A stretch of 64,000 nucleotides of DNA from positions 186,001-250,000 of the forward strand of contig NZ_CP042266.1 of assembly GCF_007856155.1 (NCBI RefSeq), read 5' to 3'. Position 1 is the stretch's first letter. Each line of letters opens with the position of its first letter. The notes beneath the pieces were generated by a model. It made no database searches, had not been told where the DNA came from, and saw only the letters and a list, made by a program, of their open reading frames with translations. Origin of the DNA: Streptomyces qinzhouensis (lineage in GTDB: Bacteria > Actinomycetota > Actinomycetes > Streptomycetales > Streptomycetaceae). Position numbers and translations under genes: made by a program. Positions 53,770-62,786 of the stretch are shown one piece after another.

Positions 53770-54879
53770 GTGGTGGCCGAGGTTCCGTCGGGTGTCCGGG
53801 CCGATACGGTGTCCCGCCGTTCGGCCCTGGTCGCCGGTGCCCTGCTGACGGGCGCCGGGTTCGGGCTGTGGGTGGCGGTGCCGTCGTATCCGGCGTTCGC
53901 CGTGGGGTTCGTGCTGTGGGGGCTGGGCGGCGCGCTGGGTTCGGGGGCGCTGGAGGCGCTGGTGTACGAGGAGTTGGAGTACCTCGGCGCGGCGGACCGG
54001 TACGCGGTGCTGACGGGCCGGTCCGCCGCGGTCGCCACCCTCGCGACGGCGGTGGCCACGGCGGCCGCCGCGCCGGTGTTCGCCCTGGGCGGGTTCACCT
54101 TGCTCGGGGCCGCGAGTACGGCGGCGTGTGTGCTGTGCGCGGTGGCCGCGGCGGCTCTGCCGGAGCGGCGCGGCGGTCCGGCGCCGGGCGAACAGGGCGC
54201 CGGGGCGGCGGCTGCCGGTGCTTCGGCGGATGCGGGTGTTCCGGCGGCTGCGGACGACGGCGCCGGGTACGGGGCGACGCTGCGGGCGGGGCTCGGTGAG
54301 GTACAGCGGATTCCAGCCGTCCGCCACGCCGTTCTCATGGTGATCGTACTGACCACCGTCTGGGGTTCGCTCGACGAGTACGTGCCCCTGCTGGCGTCCG
54401 CGACGGGGGCCGCCGTCCACCATGTCCCGCTGCTGGTGCTGGTGGTGTACGCGGGGGTGGCGCTCGGTGGTGTGCCGGCCGGCCGGGCCCGGCGGTGGGG
54501 GGTACGGACCACGGCGGCGCTGCTCGCGGGGGCGGCCGTCCTGTCGGCGGTGGGCGCGCTATCGGGCTCTCCCCTCGGTTTCGCCCTGCCGGCAGCGGCG
54601 TTCCTGGTGTTCCAGCTGGCCGATGTGGTCGCCGACACCCGGCTCCAGGAGTCCCTGACCGGCCGGTCGCGGGCGACCGTCACTTCGCTGGCGGGGCTGG
54701 GGACGGAGCTGACGACACTGCTGGTGTACGGGGTGTACGGCGCCGCGTCCGGATACGCGGACCACGGAACGCTGTTCGCACTGTTCACCCTCCCCTATGC
54801 GGTGATCGCGGCCGTTCTCGCGGTACGGGGACGGAGCGGCGGGGCCGCCGGGTGCGGGAGCCCGAGGTCCGCCGGGTGA
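53770..54879 (+). CDS. MFS transporter, true N-terminus probably upstream at 53635-53641
   Basis: A major-facilitator permease, 369 aa from the first usable GTG, with about eleven hydrophobic helices and a Gly/Ala-rich central loop (about 145-185). The conserved VPSGVRADTVSRRSALVAG motif between helices 2 and 3 lies right at this start, so the first helix would be missing. The frame is open upstream to 53641 and encodes DASLKDLVLLYPVYALLF, a convincing first helix, but the only start there, GTG 53635 with AGGA 6 nt before it, is followed at once by TGA (53638-53640). The gene may be inactivated, mis-sequenced or started at a non-standard codon. Substrate unknown. Confidence 0.75.
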   Translation: MVAEVPSGVRADTVSRRSALVAGALLTGAGFGLWVAVPSYPAFAVGFVLWGLGGALGSGALEALVYEELEYLGAADRYAVLTGRSAAVATLATAVATAAAAPVFALGGFTLLGAASTAACVLCAVAAAALPERRGGPAPGEQGAGAAAAGASADAGVPAAADDGAGYGATLRAGLGEVQRIPAVRHAVLMVIVLTTVWGSLDEYVPLLASATGAAVHHVPLLVLVVYAGVALGGVPAGRARRWGVRTTAALLAGAAVLSAVGALSGSPLGFALPAAAFLVFQLADVVADTRLQESLTGRSRATVTSLAGLGTELTTLLVYGVYGAASGYADHGTLFALFTLPYAVIAAVLAVRGRSGGAAGCGSPRSAG

Positions 54880-55228
54880 CGGAGCCGCCGGCCCCGGTCT
54901 CACCGGTACGGAGAGGGGGCCGCCGCCCGGCCGGGGCGAGGGTGCGCGTAGCCCGCCGCGGCCGTGGCCGGAAGGCAACGGCGCCGCCGCGGGCGGCTTG
55001 CCCGTGGCTGTACCGTTTGCGCGCCGTCCCTGGATACCGGCGATCCGGCCGGGGGGCCGGATCACCACCGGGGGCCACCCCCGCGGGCGTGGTAAGCGGA
55101 GAACGTACCGCCTTGTACATCCGTACGCCCGAGGGCCCCGCGCCGGGGGTTTTCCGCGCCGGCCGGATCCGGCCGGGCCCGGCGCCGCGCGGCCGCCCGG
55201 ACCATTCCGCCGGGCCCATAATGCGATC
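54880..55228. other. Intergenic, no feature recognised
   Basis: About 350 bp of very GC-rich sequence between the MFS and glycosyltransferase genes. I see no convincing gene, promoter or hairpin beyond the background of GC-rich dyads. Confidence 0.5.
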
Positions 55229-56479
55229 ATGCGAGTGGCGGTCATGACGGCGGGCTCCCGGGGCGATGTGGCTCCTTTCACCGGACTCGGGCACGGTCTG
55301 GCGCGGGCCGGACACGAGGTCACCCTGGTCACCCACGAACGGTTCGGTCCACTGGCCGAAGCGGCGGGGATCGGTTTCCGTCCGCTGCCCGTCGATCCGC
55401 TGGCCGAGCTGGAGTCGGCCTCGGGGCGCGGGCTGCACCGCAGCGGCACGGGGGCGGGAAAGCTGGTGCGGGTGGTCGCGCTGGCGCGGGCCGTCGCGGG
55501 GGAACTGTCCGGCGGGCTGCTGGCGGCGGCGGCGGACAGCGACCTTCTGCTGCTGTCCGTGTCGGTGGCCCCGCTGGGCCTGGCGATCGCGGAGGGACTG
55601 AACCTGCCGAGTCTGGGCGTCTACCTCCAGCCGCACGCCGTCACCGGGGAGTTCGCACCGCCGATGATCGGGACACGGTCCTTGGGGCGGTCCGGGAACC
55701 GGCTGGCGACCCGGGCGGTGAACGCGGCCGTGGACGCCGTGTTCACCGAGGCGGTCCATGAGCTGCGGGCCGGTCTCGGGCTGCCCCGCGCCGGGTCACG
55801 GGCCGCCCGCCGGGCCCGCGAGGCCGGGAACTGGCCCGTGCTGCACGGTTTCAGCGAGCGGATCGTGCCCCGGCCGGCCGACTGGCGGTCCGGGCTGCGG
55901 GTCGCGGGCTACTGGTGGCCGTACGATGCGCCGTCCACCGCGCTGCCCGCCGGCCTGAGCGCGTTTCTCGACGCCGGACCGCCACCGGTCTTCGTGGGCC
56001 TGGGCAGTGCCACCACACCCGATCCCGAGCGGGTCGGCGCGACGGTGGTCCGGGCGCTGCGAGCGGCCGGGCTGCGCGGCGTCGTCCAGTCCGGCTGGGC
56101 CGGGCTGCGGGCCGAAGGCGACGACATGCTGACGATCGGTGAGGTGCCGCACCGCGACCTCTTCCCCCGGATGGCGGCCGTGGTCCATGCCTGCGGCGCC
56201 GGGACCACGGCGGCCGGGCTGCGGGCCGGTGTCCCCGCGGTGCCGGTGCCCGTCCAGTTCGACCAGTCGTTCTGGGCGGCCCGGCTGACGGCCCTGGGCG
56301 TCGCGCCCGGCGCCGTACCGCTGCGCGGACTGACGGCCCCCGCGCTCACCGCGGCGCTGCGGAAGGCCACCGGGGACGAGAGTTACCGGGTACGGGCCCG
56401 GGCGCTGGCGGCACTGCTGGCCCGGGAGGACGGGATCGGGCCGGTGCTGGCGGCGGTGGAGGCCCGGGCCGGGGGCTGA
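55229..56479 (+). CDS. GT1-family glycosyltransferase (UGT-like)
   Basis: 416-aa GT-B-fold enzyme transferring a sugar from a nucleotide donor to a lipid or small-molecule acceptor. The N-terminal RVAVMTAGSRGDVAPFTGLGHGLARAGHEVTLVTHERF is the hallmark of the sterol/antibiotic glucosyltransferase group. The C-terminal donor-binding part has VFVGLGSATTPDPER and VHACGAGTTAAGLRAGVPAVPVPVQFDQSFWAARL, where HxGxGTT is slightly altered to HACGAGTT. ATG 55229 lacks a strong Shine-Dalgarno, but the fold starts there. No sugar-biosynthesis genes are nearby. The acceptor is unknown. Confidence 0.9.
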   Translation: MRVAVMTAGSRGDVAPFTGLGHGLARAGHEVTLVTHERFGPLAEAAGIGFRPLPVDPLAELESASGRGLHRSGTGAGKLVRVVALARAVAGELSGGLLAAAADSDLLLLSVSVAPLGLAIAEGLNLPSLGVYLQPHAVTGEFAPPMIGTRSLGRSGNRLATRAVNAAVDAVFTEAVHELRAGLGLPRAGSRAARRAREAGNWPVLHGFSERIVPRPADWRSGLRVAGYWWPYDAPSTALPAGLSAFLDAGPPPVFVGLGSATTPDPERVGATVVRALRAAGLRGVVQSGWAGLRAEGDDMLTIGEVPHRDLFPRMAAVVHACGAGTTAAGLRAGVPAVPVPVQFDQSFWAARLTALGVAPGAVPLRGLTAPALTAALRKATGDESYRVRARALAALLAREDGIGPVLAAVEARAGG

Positions 56480-56570
56480 CCCCGGAGAGCCGCGGTCGGG
56501 GTCCGGGGCGCGCCCGACCGCGTGGCCGGCGCGGCACGCGGTCGGGCGGACCCCGCGGAGCGCGGAACCC

Positions 56571-57410
56571 CTACCGGTCGAAGAGCGGTATGAGCTGCTC
56601 CTCCTCGTACAACAGATGCGCCTCCAGTTCGGCGGAGAGCCGGTCGACCTCGGCGAGAGCGGCCTTCGGGTCGGGCCGGTCGGCGGTGACCACGCGCTGG
56701 AGTTCGTCGATCAGCTCCGCGACCTTCCGGTGCTCGTCCGCCAGCCGGGCCATGACGTCCGCCGTCTCCGGGAACTGCCGGGCGATCATCGGGAACATGC
56801 CCTGGCTCTCGCCCTCGTGGTGGTTGTGCAGCCCCTGGCACAGGCTCAGGCAGTTGATCCGGAGCTGGGCGCCGAGGCTCGTACCGGAGGCCGCGACCTC
56901 CTGCCGGATCAGTGCGAGTTCGCGGCGCAGGACATCGTGGATACGGGTGAGGGCATCGCCGAAGGACTGGGGGCCGCTGAGGGTGGGCGGTCCGTCGTGG
57001 GCGACCGGCCGGAGGGAGACGACGGGGATCGTCCGGGTGGTACGGCTCTGGTACTCGGCCCAGCCGTCGTCGGTCTCGACGGCCCGGGCGAAGGCCTGGT
57101 CGCGCTCCTCACCGGTGAGGACGACGGCGTCCGCGTCATAGACGAAGACGCCGGTCTCGATGTGGACCCGGGGGTTCGCCACCAGGTTGTGGTACCAGGC
57201 GGGATGGCGGGGCGCGCCCGCGGCGGAGGCGATGACCAGGACCCGCCCGTCGCTGTCGGGCAGATAGCCGAGGGGTGTGGTGTGCCGGGCCCCGCTGCGG
57301 GCACCCGTGGTGGTCAGCAGCAGGAGCCTGGCTCCTTCGAACGGACCGCCGACCCTGCCGTCGTTGGCCCGGAACTCTTCGATGATCTTCTGGTTGAAAT
57401 CGTTGGCCAT
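56571..57410 (-). CDS. Fusion of DDN-like (F420/FMN) domain and hemerythrin-like HHE domain
   Basis: 279 aa. Residues 1-140 match the nitroreductase/deazaflavin-dependent family (NQKIIEEFRANDGRVGGPFEGARLLLLTTTGARSG ... PAWYHNLVANPRVHIE), a split-barrel that binds F420 or FMN. Residues about 160-279 are a four-helix HHE domain with metal-ligand candidates in LCQGLHNHHEGESQGMFP, ADEHRKV and ELEAHLLYEEEQLIPLF, expected to carry a di-iron site. The combination suggests oxygen- or redox-linked chemistry. ATG 57410 follows a purine-rich GAAGAAGAG. Exact function unknown. Confidence 0.85.
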   Translation of the reverse strand: MANDFNQKIIEEFRANDGRVGGPFEGARLLLLTTTGARSGARHTTPLGYLPDSDGRVLVIASAAGAPRHPAWYHNLVANPRVHIETGVFVYDADAVVLTGEERDQAFARAVETDDGWAEYQSRTTRTIPVVSLRPVAHDGPPTLSGPQSFGDALTRIHDVLRRELALIRQEVAASGTSLGAQLRINCLSLCQGLHNHHEGESQGMFPMIARQFPETADVMARLADEHRKVAELIDELQRVVTADRPDPKAALAEVDRLSAELEAHLLYEEEQLIPLFDR

Positions 57411-58712
57411 GCTCTTCTTCCGTGGGGTTCCGGTGCGCCCGCGGCCGATGGGCCGGAGGTTTCCGGCCCGCCCGGCGAGGGCGGTGGTACTCAAGGGAGG
57501 GAAGAAGAAGTTGTGGCGGGGCTCGCGCCCGCCCCGGAGTCACTCCGAGGCCGGGAACCCTTTGTGATCACGGCGCTTGGCCGACCCGGCAGTCACGGCG
57601 CTGACAGTAGCCGACGCGCCGACGGGGCGGCAACGCAATTCTGTTCGATCACTCGGGGGCGTTTCACCGCCGGTCGCGGCGGTGCGGGGCAGATGCTTCG
57701 CCGCCCACGGCTGACGGGACGAGTGTGCCGACCATTTCCGGCCACGCCATAACAACGGACATAGGCCGCCATACCGTTCGACCTTGCCGGACCACCCGGC
57801 CCGGGGCCATGGCACCCATCGCGCCCGCGTTCTCGTCCGGCTCGAGGGAACAGCAGGTCAGAAGCGTGCCGCCGGACGGCACGGGAGGAGCCTCCGGGCT
57901 TCGGCATTACACAGGAATCCTATGGAAATATGAAAGGGCGTCACTTCGCCCTGCGCCCAATTCCGTTCGATTCCCGCGCCCGTGCTGAACTGCCCGGCGA
58001 TCCACCGCTGATCGAACACGGCGGGGGCGGCTTCCCGGCCGGAGCCGCACACTCGTGTCCGCGGGTACGGCAGACGGGCGGCGGGGCCCGCACCGCGCCG
58101 CCCCCGCCCGGAATGCCCGGCCCCGGGACGGCCCGTGGAACCCGGCGCATGCGGCCGTCGCATCCGTGCGGGACGCGCGTAGCACGGCCAAAAGACGTTC
58201 TTGTTCCGACGGCCGCCCGGAGTGAAGGATTCCTAACGCGCCGCTTGTCAGGGTCATGACCTGGATTGAGTCCTCCGGGTCCTGTCCCCTCCGGCGTTCT
58301 CAACGGGCCCGCCCCCCAACGGGCCCTGTACCCACCCGGAGGAAGCGGTGCAGTTCCGGCGCACGTCCCCCCACAGCGGCACCTTCCGGCGCGCCCGGCC
58401 GACCGGCCCCGCCGCCGGTCCGGTGACCGTGACGGGCCCGGCCGCTCCCGCCGTCGTGGCCGGGCCGGGTGGTGGCGCCCACGGCACCACCACCCGGCTG
58501 GGCGCGCCCCGCACTCACCAGGTGCCGGCGCCCTCGTACCGGCCGCGGGCCGGTGGTCCCCTGTCGGCGGGGGACCACCGGCCCCGGCCTCTGCCCGCCA
58601 CCGAGGCACCGCGCCGTCCACCATCCGCCGGCGGGACACCGCGCCGTCCAGCGCCCGGCGCCGTCGCTTAGGCTGTCCCCGGCAGACGGTCCACGACCGG
58701 GAGGGGGTCGGT
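57411..58712. other. Long intergenic stretch, no confident gene
   Basis: About 1.3 kb. An AT-richer patch at 57905-57935 carries AGGA before a three-codon frame (ATG-GAA-ATA-TGA, 57922-57933). This overlaps the ATG of a 109-codon frame (57930-58259) whose product is Pro/Gly/Arg-rich and unlike any family I know, so I do not call it. The rest is GC-rich with no recognisable feature. Confidence 0.4.
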
Positions 58713-59129
58713 GTGCGGCGGCATGCACGCATCACGCTGTCGGCCCTGTTGCCGGTCCTGCTGCTCGCCCTGTGGGCCGCCTTCACCGCGCTGACCGGCG
58801 GGGCCCCGGTGGCCGGCGCCCCGAGCGCCACCGCCGTGGGGACGAACGCGGTCACCCCGGTCCGCGCCGATACCCTCCAGCGGGCCGCGTCCGCCACCCG
58901 CTCCGATCCGCGCCGTACTCCCGCCGCCCCCGTCCAGACGGTGGTAGCCGCGGACAGCGGCGACCGGCCGGCCGGGCCGCCGACGGCGGCGACCGGACCG
59001 GTGGCCATGGCTCTGCCGCACCCGATGACGGGCCGCGAGTCCGTCGGCCCCCGGCAGGAGCGTGCCCCGCCGGTCCGCGGCAGCGGTCCCGCCCGTACCA
59101 GAGCTCCTCCCGCGCTCCACGGCAACTGA
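58713..59129 (+). CDS. Putative small exported protein
   Basis: 138 aa. The N-terminal RRHARITLSALLPVLLLALWAAFTALTGG is a basic end followed by a long hydrophobic core, a signal peptide or membrane anchor. The remainder is Ala/Pro/Arg/Thr-rich without recognisable fold. GTG 58713 has GGAGGGGG about 5 nt upstream, the main support. It precedes the SecDF gene by 260 nt in the same direction. No family recognised; it may be a lineage-specific exported protein. Confidence 0.5.
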   Translation: MRRHARITLSALLPVLLLALWAAFTALTGGAPVAGAPSATAVGTNAVTPVRADTLQRAASATRSDPRRTPAAPVQTVVAADSGDRPAGPPTAATGPVAMALPHPMTGRESVGPRQERAPPVRGSGPARTRAPPALHGN

Positions 59130-59349
59130 CGCTCCGGCGACCGCCCCTCGGTCGTGTCCGAGGCATCCCGTCCGGTTCACCGACCGACGGGTGCCGCAGC
59201 TCGGCACGGACCGGGCGACCGCCGCCGTCCGTCGCGTCCCCGCACCCCTCCGGCGGTACCGGACGGGGGCCGGACGCGCGCCCTCCGGTACCCGTCGCCC
59301 CGCGCCGCCCCCGTGCGGCCGTCCGACCGGGCCGGACTCATTCCCGTGT

Positions 59350-59372
59350 CCCCGGACGTTTCTCGTCCGGGG
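59350..59372 (+). promoter_or_regulatory. Hairpin in the secDF leader
   Basis: CCCCGGACG and CGTCCGGGG form a perfect 9-bp stem with a TTTCT loop, ending 17 nt before the SecDF ATG. It could terminate upstream transcription or control access to the ribosome binding site. Confidence 0.5.
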
Positions 59373-59389
59373 CTGCCCGTGGAGCAGCC

Positions 59390-61723
59390 ATGCCTTCCCG
59401 TACATCCACCGCATCACCTACATCACGCGCACCCCGCGGCACACTGTGGCGGGCGCTCGCCGCTTTCGTCGTCGTCGCCGTCTCCCTGCTGGTCGCCCTG
59501 AGTTCGACCCCGCGCCTGGGGCTCGACCTGAAGGGCGGCACCCGGATCGTCCTGGAGACCCGGGACTCCCCCACCGCGCGGGCCGACGCCGCCGCCACCG
59601 ACCGGACCCTGGAGGTACTGCGGCAGCGCGTCGACGCGCTCGGGGTGGCCGAGGCCTCCCTCGCGCGCTCCGGTGACCGGCGGATCGTCGTCGAACTCCC
59701 CGGTGTCGACAATCCCCGTGAGGCCGCGGCGGCGATCGGCCGGACCGCTCAGCTCACCTTCCACCCCGTCCAGCGCGCGGTGACCGGGCCCGCGGGCGTA
59801 CCGGCCGCCGACGGGTCACGGGTGCTGGCCGACCCGGACACGCCCGGCGGCTTCCTGGCGCTGGCGCCGCCGGCCCTCACCGGAAACGGGGTGAAGGACG
59901 CCGAGGCCGTACTCGACCCTTCGTCGGGACGCGGCTGGACCGTCGATCTCACCTTCCGCGGCGGCGGGGCGAAGGACTGGGCGCGGATCACCGGGCAGGC
60001 GGCGTGCGCCGCGCCGGGTGATCCGGCGCGGCGGGTGGCGATCGTGCTCGACGACCGGATCGTCTCGGCGCCGGGGATGGAGCGCACGGTGGCCTGCGGG
60101 GCGGGCATCACGGGCGGCTCGGCGCAGATCACGGGCGGTTTCGACGGGGACGCGGCCCGGGAGCTGGCCGCGCTGGTCAAGGGCGGCGCGCTGCCGGTGC
60201 CGGTCACCATCGTCCATCAGAGCACCGTCGGGCCCACCCTGGGCGAGGACGCGATCCGGGCGAGCTTCTGGGCGGCCGTCATCGGGCTGGTGTGCACGGG
60301 CGTGTTCATCATCGCCGTCTACCGGCTGCTGGGGCTGCTGGCCACGGTGGCGCTGGCGCTGTACGGGCTGATCTCGTACGCCGCGGTGGTGGCGCTCGGG
60401 GCGACGCTCACGCTGCCCGGGCTGGCCGGGTTCGTGCTGGCGATCGGGATCGCGGTCGATGCCAATGTCCTGGTCTTCGAACGGGCCCGGGAGGAGTTTC
60501 CGCGCGGGAAACCGGACGCGGTGGATCCGCGCAGGCCGCTGCGGACCGGTTTCCGCAAGGCGTGGAGCGCGGTCGCGGACTCCCATGTCACGACGGTGCT
60601 GGCGGCGGGGCTGCTGTTCGTCTTCGCGGTCGGCCCGGTCAAGGGTTTCGGGGTGACGCTCGTGATCGGCGTGCTGGCGTCCCTGGTCTCGGCGATGGTG
60701 ATCACCCGGCTGTTCGCCGAGTGGACGCTGAACCGGTCGTGGGTACGGCGCCGGCCCGGTCTGACCGGGATCGCCGCGAAGGGGCGGCTGCGGACCCGGC
60801 TGGAGAAGCGGCCGCCGCGGCTGATGCGCCGCCGGAAGCTGTGGCTGGGGCTGTGCGGCGGGCTGCTGCTGGCGGCGGTGGCCGGGATCGGGGTGCGCGG
60901 GCTGGAGTTCGGCGTCGAGTTCACCGGGGGCCGTCAGACGGAGTACGTGACCGGGCGGACCGTCGACGCGGAGACCGCGCGGCGGGCGGTGTCGGACGCC
61001 GGGTTCCCGCGGGCCGTGGTCCAGGAGTCCGGCGAGGGCGGGATCACGGTACGAACCGGGGAGCTGAGCGATGCGGAGCAGTCGCGGATCGGGGCGGCAC
61101 TGGGGGAGGTCGCGGACGGGGCGCGGGTGGAGCGGGACGAGCGGATCGGGCCCAGTCTCGGGGCCGAACTGCGCACCCAGGCACTGATCGCGCTGGGGGT
61201 GGCGGTGGCCGCTCAGCTCGGCTATCTGGCGCTGCGGTTCCGGTGGACCTTCGCGGTGGCGGCGGTCGCGGCGATGGCGCAGGACGTGCTGCTGGTGGTG
61301 GGGCTCTTCGCCTGGCTGGGGAAACCGGTCGACAGCGTCTTCCTGGCGGCGCTGCTGACGGTCGTCGGCTATTCGGTGAACGATTCGGTGGTGGTACTGG
61401 ACCGGCTGCGGGAGCTGCGGCGTTCGGCGCCGCGTGCGGCCTGGCCCGATCTGGCGGACCTGGCGGTGGCGCAGACCCTGCCGCGGACCGTCAATACGGG
61501 TATGGGGGCGCTGTTCGTGCTGACGGCCCTGGCCGTGCTGGGCGGCGATTCGCTGGCCGACTTCTCGGTGGCACTGCTGGCGGGGGTCGTGGTGGGGGTG
61601 GCGTCCACGGTGTTCACGGCGATGCCGCTGGCGGTCGTCCTCACCTCCGGGCGGCGGGACCGGCCGCGCCGGGAACCGGGCCGGACCGCCCGTGACCGGA
61701 ACCCTTCGGGGGCGGTGGTCTGA
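59390..61723 (+). CDS. secDF: SecDF fusion protein-export accessory membrane protein
   Basis: 777-aa RND-type membrane protein that uses the proton gradient to pull secreted proteins through SecYEG. The SecD half (1-445) has one N-terminal helix, the D1 motif LGLDLKGGTRIVLE, the large extracellular P1 region and helices 2-6 with IAVDANVLVFERAREE. The SecF half (about 490-760) has FGVEFTGGRQTEY and VVGYSVNDSVVVLDRLRE. All conserved charged motifs are present. ATG 59390 has GGAG 6 nt upstream. Streptomyces commonly encode separate secD and secF plus an extra fused copy; this is the fused type. Confidence 0.95.
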   Translation: MPSRTSTASPTSRAPRGTLWRALAAFVVVAVSLLVALSSTPRLGLDLKGGTRIVLETRDSPTARADAAATDRTLEVLRQRVDALGVAEASLARSGDRRIVVELPGVDNPREAAAAIGRTAQLTFHPVQRAVTGPAGVPAADGSRVLADPDTPGGFLALAPPALTGNGVKDAEAVLDPSSGRGWTVDLTFRGGGAKDWARITGQAACAAPGDPARRVAIVLDDRIVSAPGMERTVACGAGITGGSAQITGGFDGDAARELAALVKGGALPVPVTIVHQSTVGPTLGEDAIRASFWAAVIGLVCTGVFIIAVYRLLGLLATVALALYGLISYAAVVALGATLTLPGLAGFVLAIGIAVDANVLVFERAREEFPRGKPDAVDPRRPLRTGFRKAWSAVADSHVTTVLAAGLLFVFAVGPVKGFGVTLVIGVLASLVSAMVITRLFAEWTLNRSWVRRRPGLTGIAAKGRLRTRLEKRPPRLMRRRKLWLGLCGGLLLAAVAGIGVRGLEFGVEFTGGRQTEYVTGRTVDAETARRAVSDAGFPRAVVQESGEGGITVRTGELSDAEQSRIGAALGEVADGARVERDERIGPSLGAELRTQALIALGVAVAAQLGYLALRFRWTFAVAAVAAMAQDVLLVVGLFAWLGKPVDSVFLAALLTVVGYSVNDSVVVLDRLRELRRSAPRAAWPDLADLAVAQTLPRTVNTGMGALFVLTALAVLGGDSLADFSVALLAGVVVGVASTVFTAMPLAVVLTSGRRDRPRREPGRTARDRNPSGAVV

Positions 61724-62174
61724 CCCCGGCGCGGACCGGCCGCCGGCCCGGACCGAGGACCACCGGGGCGCGCCACCCCAACCGGACCACGTGCCTCCGG
61801 AGGCGTACAGCCGTCGCGCGGCCTTCCGGCCCGGACCACGCCGCCGGGGCCGGCTGCTCCCCACCGGCCTCCGGAGACTCTCCGGGGGCGGTCCGCCGGC
61901 GCCCGGCGCCTTGCGGCGGCGCCGAACGATTACCCGGGCGCCCCGGACGCTCGGTGCCGGGGGCGGCGGCCCCGGAGGAGATGCTGTCGCGGTCCGGGAC
62001 CGACGGGGGTGGTCGTCCCCGGACCGCGCGGTGCCACTCGCCGCGTTACGGCACGACGGCCTCCGGGAGTACGGTGCCGCCCGCGGGGGTACCGCGCGAC
62101 GGCCTCCGGACGCACGGTGCCGCCCGCGGCGGTGCGGTGCGCCCGGGGCCGTACCCCCGCACCGCCACCGGCGG
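61724..62174. repeat. Intergenic with two 40-bp direct repeats
   Basis: Gene-free 450 bp. Two imperfect copies (62051-62090 and 62094-62133, offset 43 bp) share CGACGGCCTCCGG and CACGGTGCCGCCCGCGG-type cores (first copy TACGGTGCC...). Nothing else was recognised. Confidence 0.6.
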
Positions 62175-62672
62175 TCAGGGCGTGGCCGGGATCCGGAAGC
62201 GGAGTTCGGGGCGGGGCCAGGCCACCGCGGGCGGGTTGGGGGCGACGGTGCCGGTGCGTTCGGCGCCCATCGCGCGGTAGAAACCCTCGGCGGGCGGGTG
62301 GGACACGACCCGGACGGAGTCCAGGCCGTGGCGGCGGGCCTCGGCGGTCATATGGCCGATCAGCAGCCGTCCGATGCCGAGGCCCTGGGCGCGGTCGGCG
62401 ACGAACAGCAGGTCCAGTTCGGCGATATCGGCGAGGAGGCCGTAGAAGCCGAGCCGGGCGCCGTCGGCGTCGACGGCGACATGGACGCGCTGGGCCGCGA
62501 TGTAGTCGCGGCCGACGGTGAGCCCGGCGACGACGGACGCGTAGTGCCCCTCGTAGGCGCCCGAGCCGCGCACCATCCGGGTGAGCGCCCTGGCGTCGGC
62601 GTCGACGGCCCGGCGGATCCGGATGTCCGGGGCCGGGTGGCCGACCCGGTTGCCCGTCATGGGTGAACTCAT
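62175..62672 (-). CDS. GNAT-family N-acetyltransferase
   Basis: 165 aa. IRIRRAVDADARALTRMV is the first strand and helix of the fold. ELDLLFVADRAQGLGIGRLLIGHMTAEARRHGL contains the acetyl-CoA pyrophosphate loop (Q-G-L-G-I-G), and SHPPAEGFYRAMGAERTG is the C-terminal acceptor-side motif. ATG 62672 is the probable start with ATG 62660 as an alternative; neither has a clear Shine-Dalgarno. It lies between SecDF and the siderophore reductase. Substrate unknown. Confidence 0.85.
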   Translation of the reverse strand: MSSPMTGNRVGHPAPDIRIRRAVDADARALTRMVRGSGAYEGHYASVVAGLTVGRDYIAAQRVHVAVDADGARLGFYGLLADIAELDLLFVADRAQGLGIGRLLIGHMTAEARRHGLDSVRVVSHPPAEGFYRAMGAERTGTVAPNPPAVAWPRPELRFRIPATP

Positions 62673-62786
62673 GGAGCGAGTATTACATGCCTGGTCCGGC
62701 GGCCCGTTTCCGCCCACGCTCGTACGCCGAAGGGGCGGTCCGGCAACGCGGGGAGAGCGCCGGACCGCCCCTCGGGGGCGGACGGT

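Noticed and set aside
57930..58259. Possible 109-aa gene coupled to a three-codon mini-frame
   Set aside because: The product is low-complexity and Pro/Gly/Arg-rich with no recognisable features. The start context is suggestive but not sufficient.
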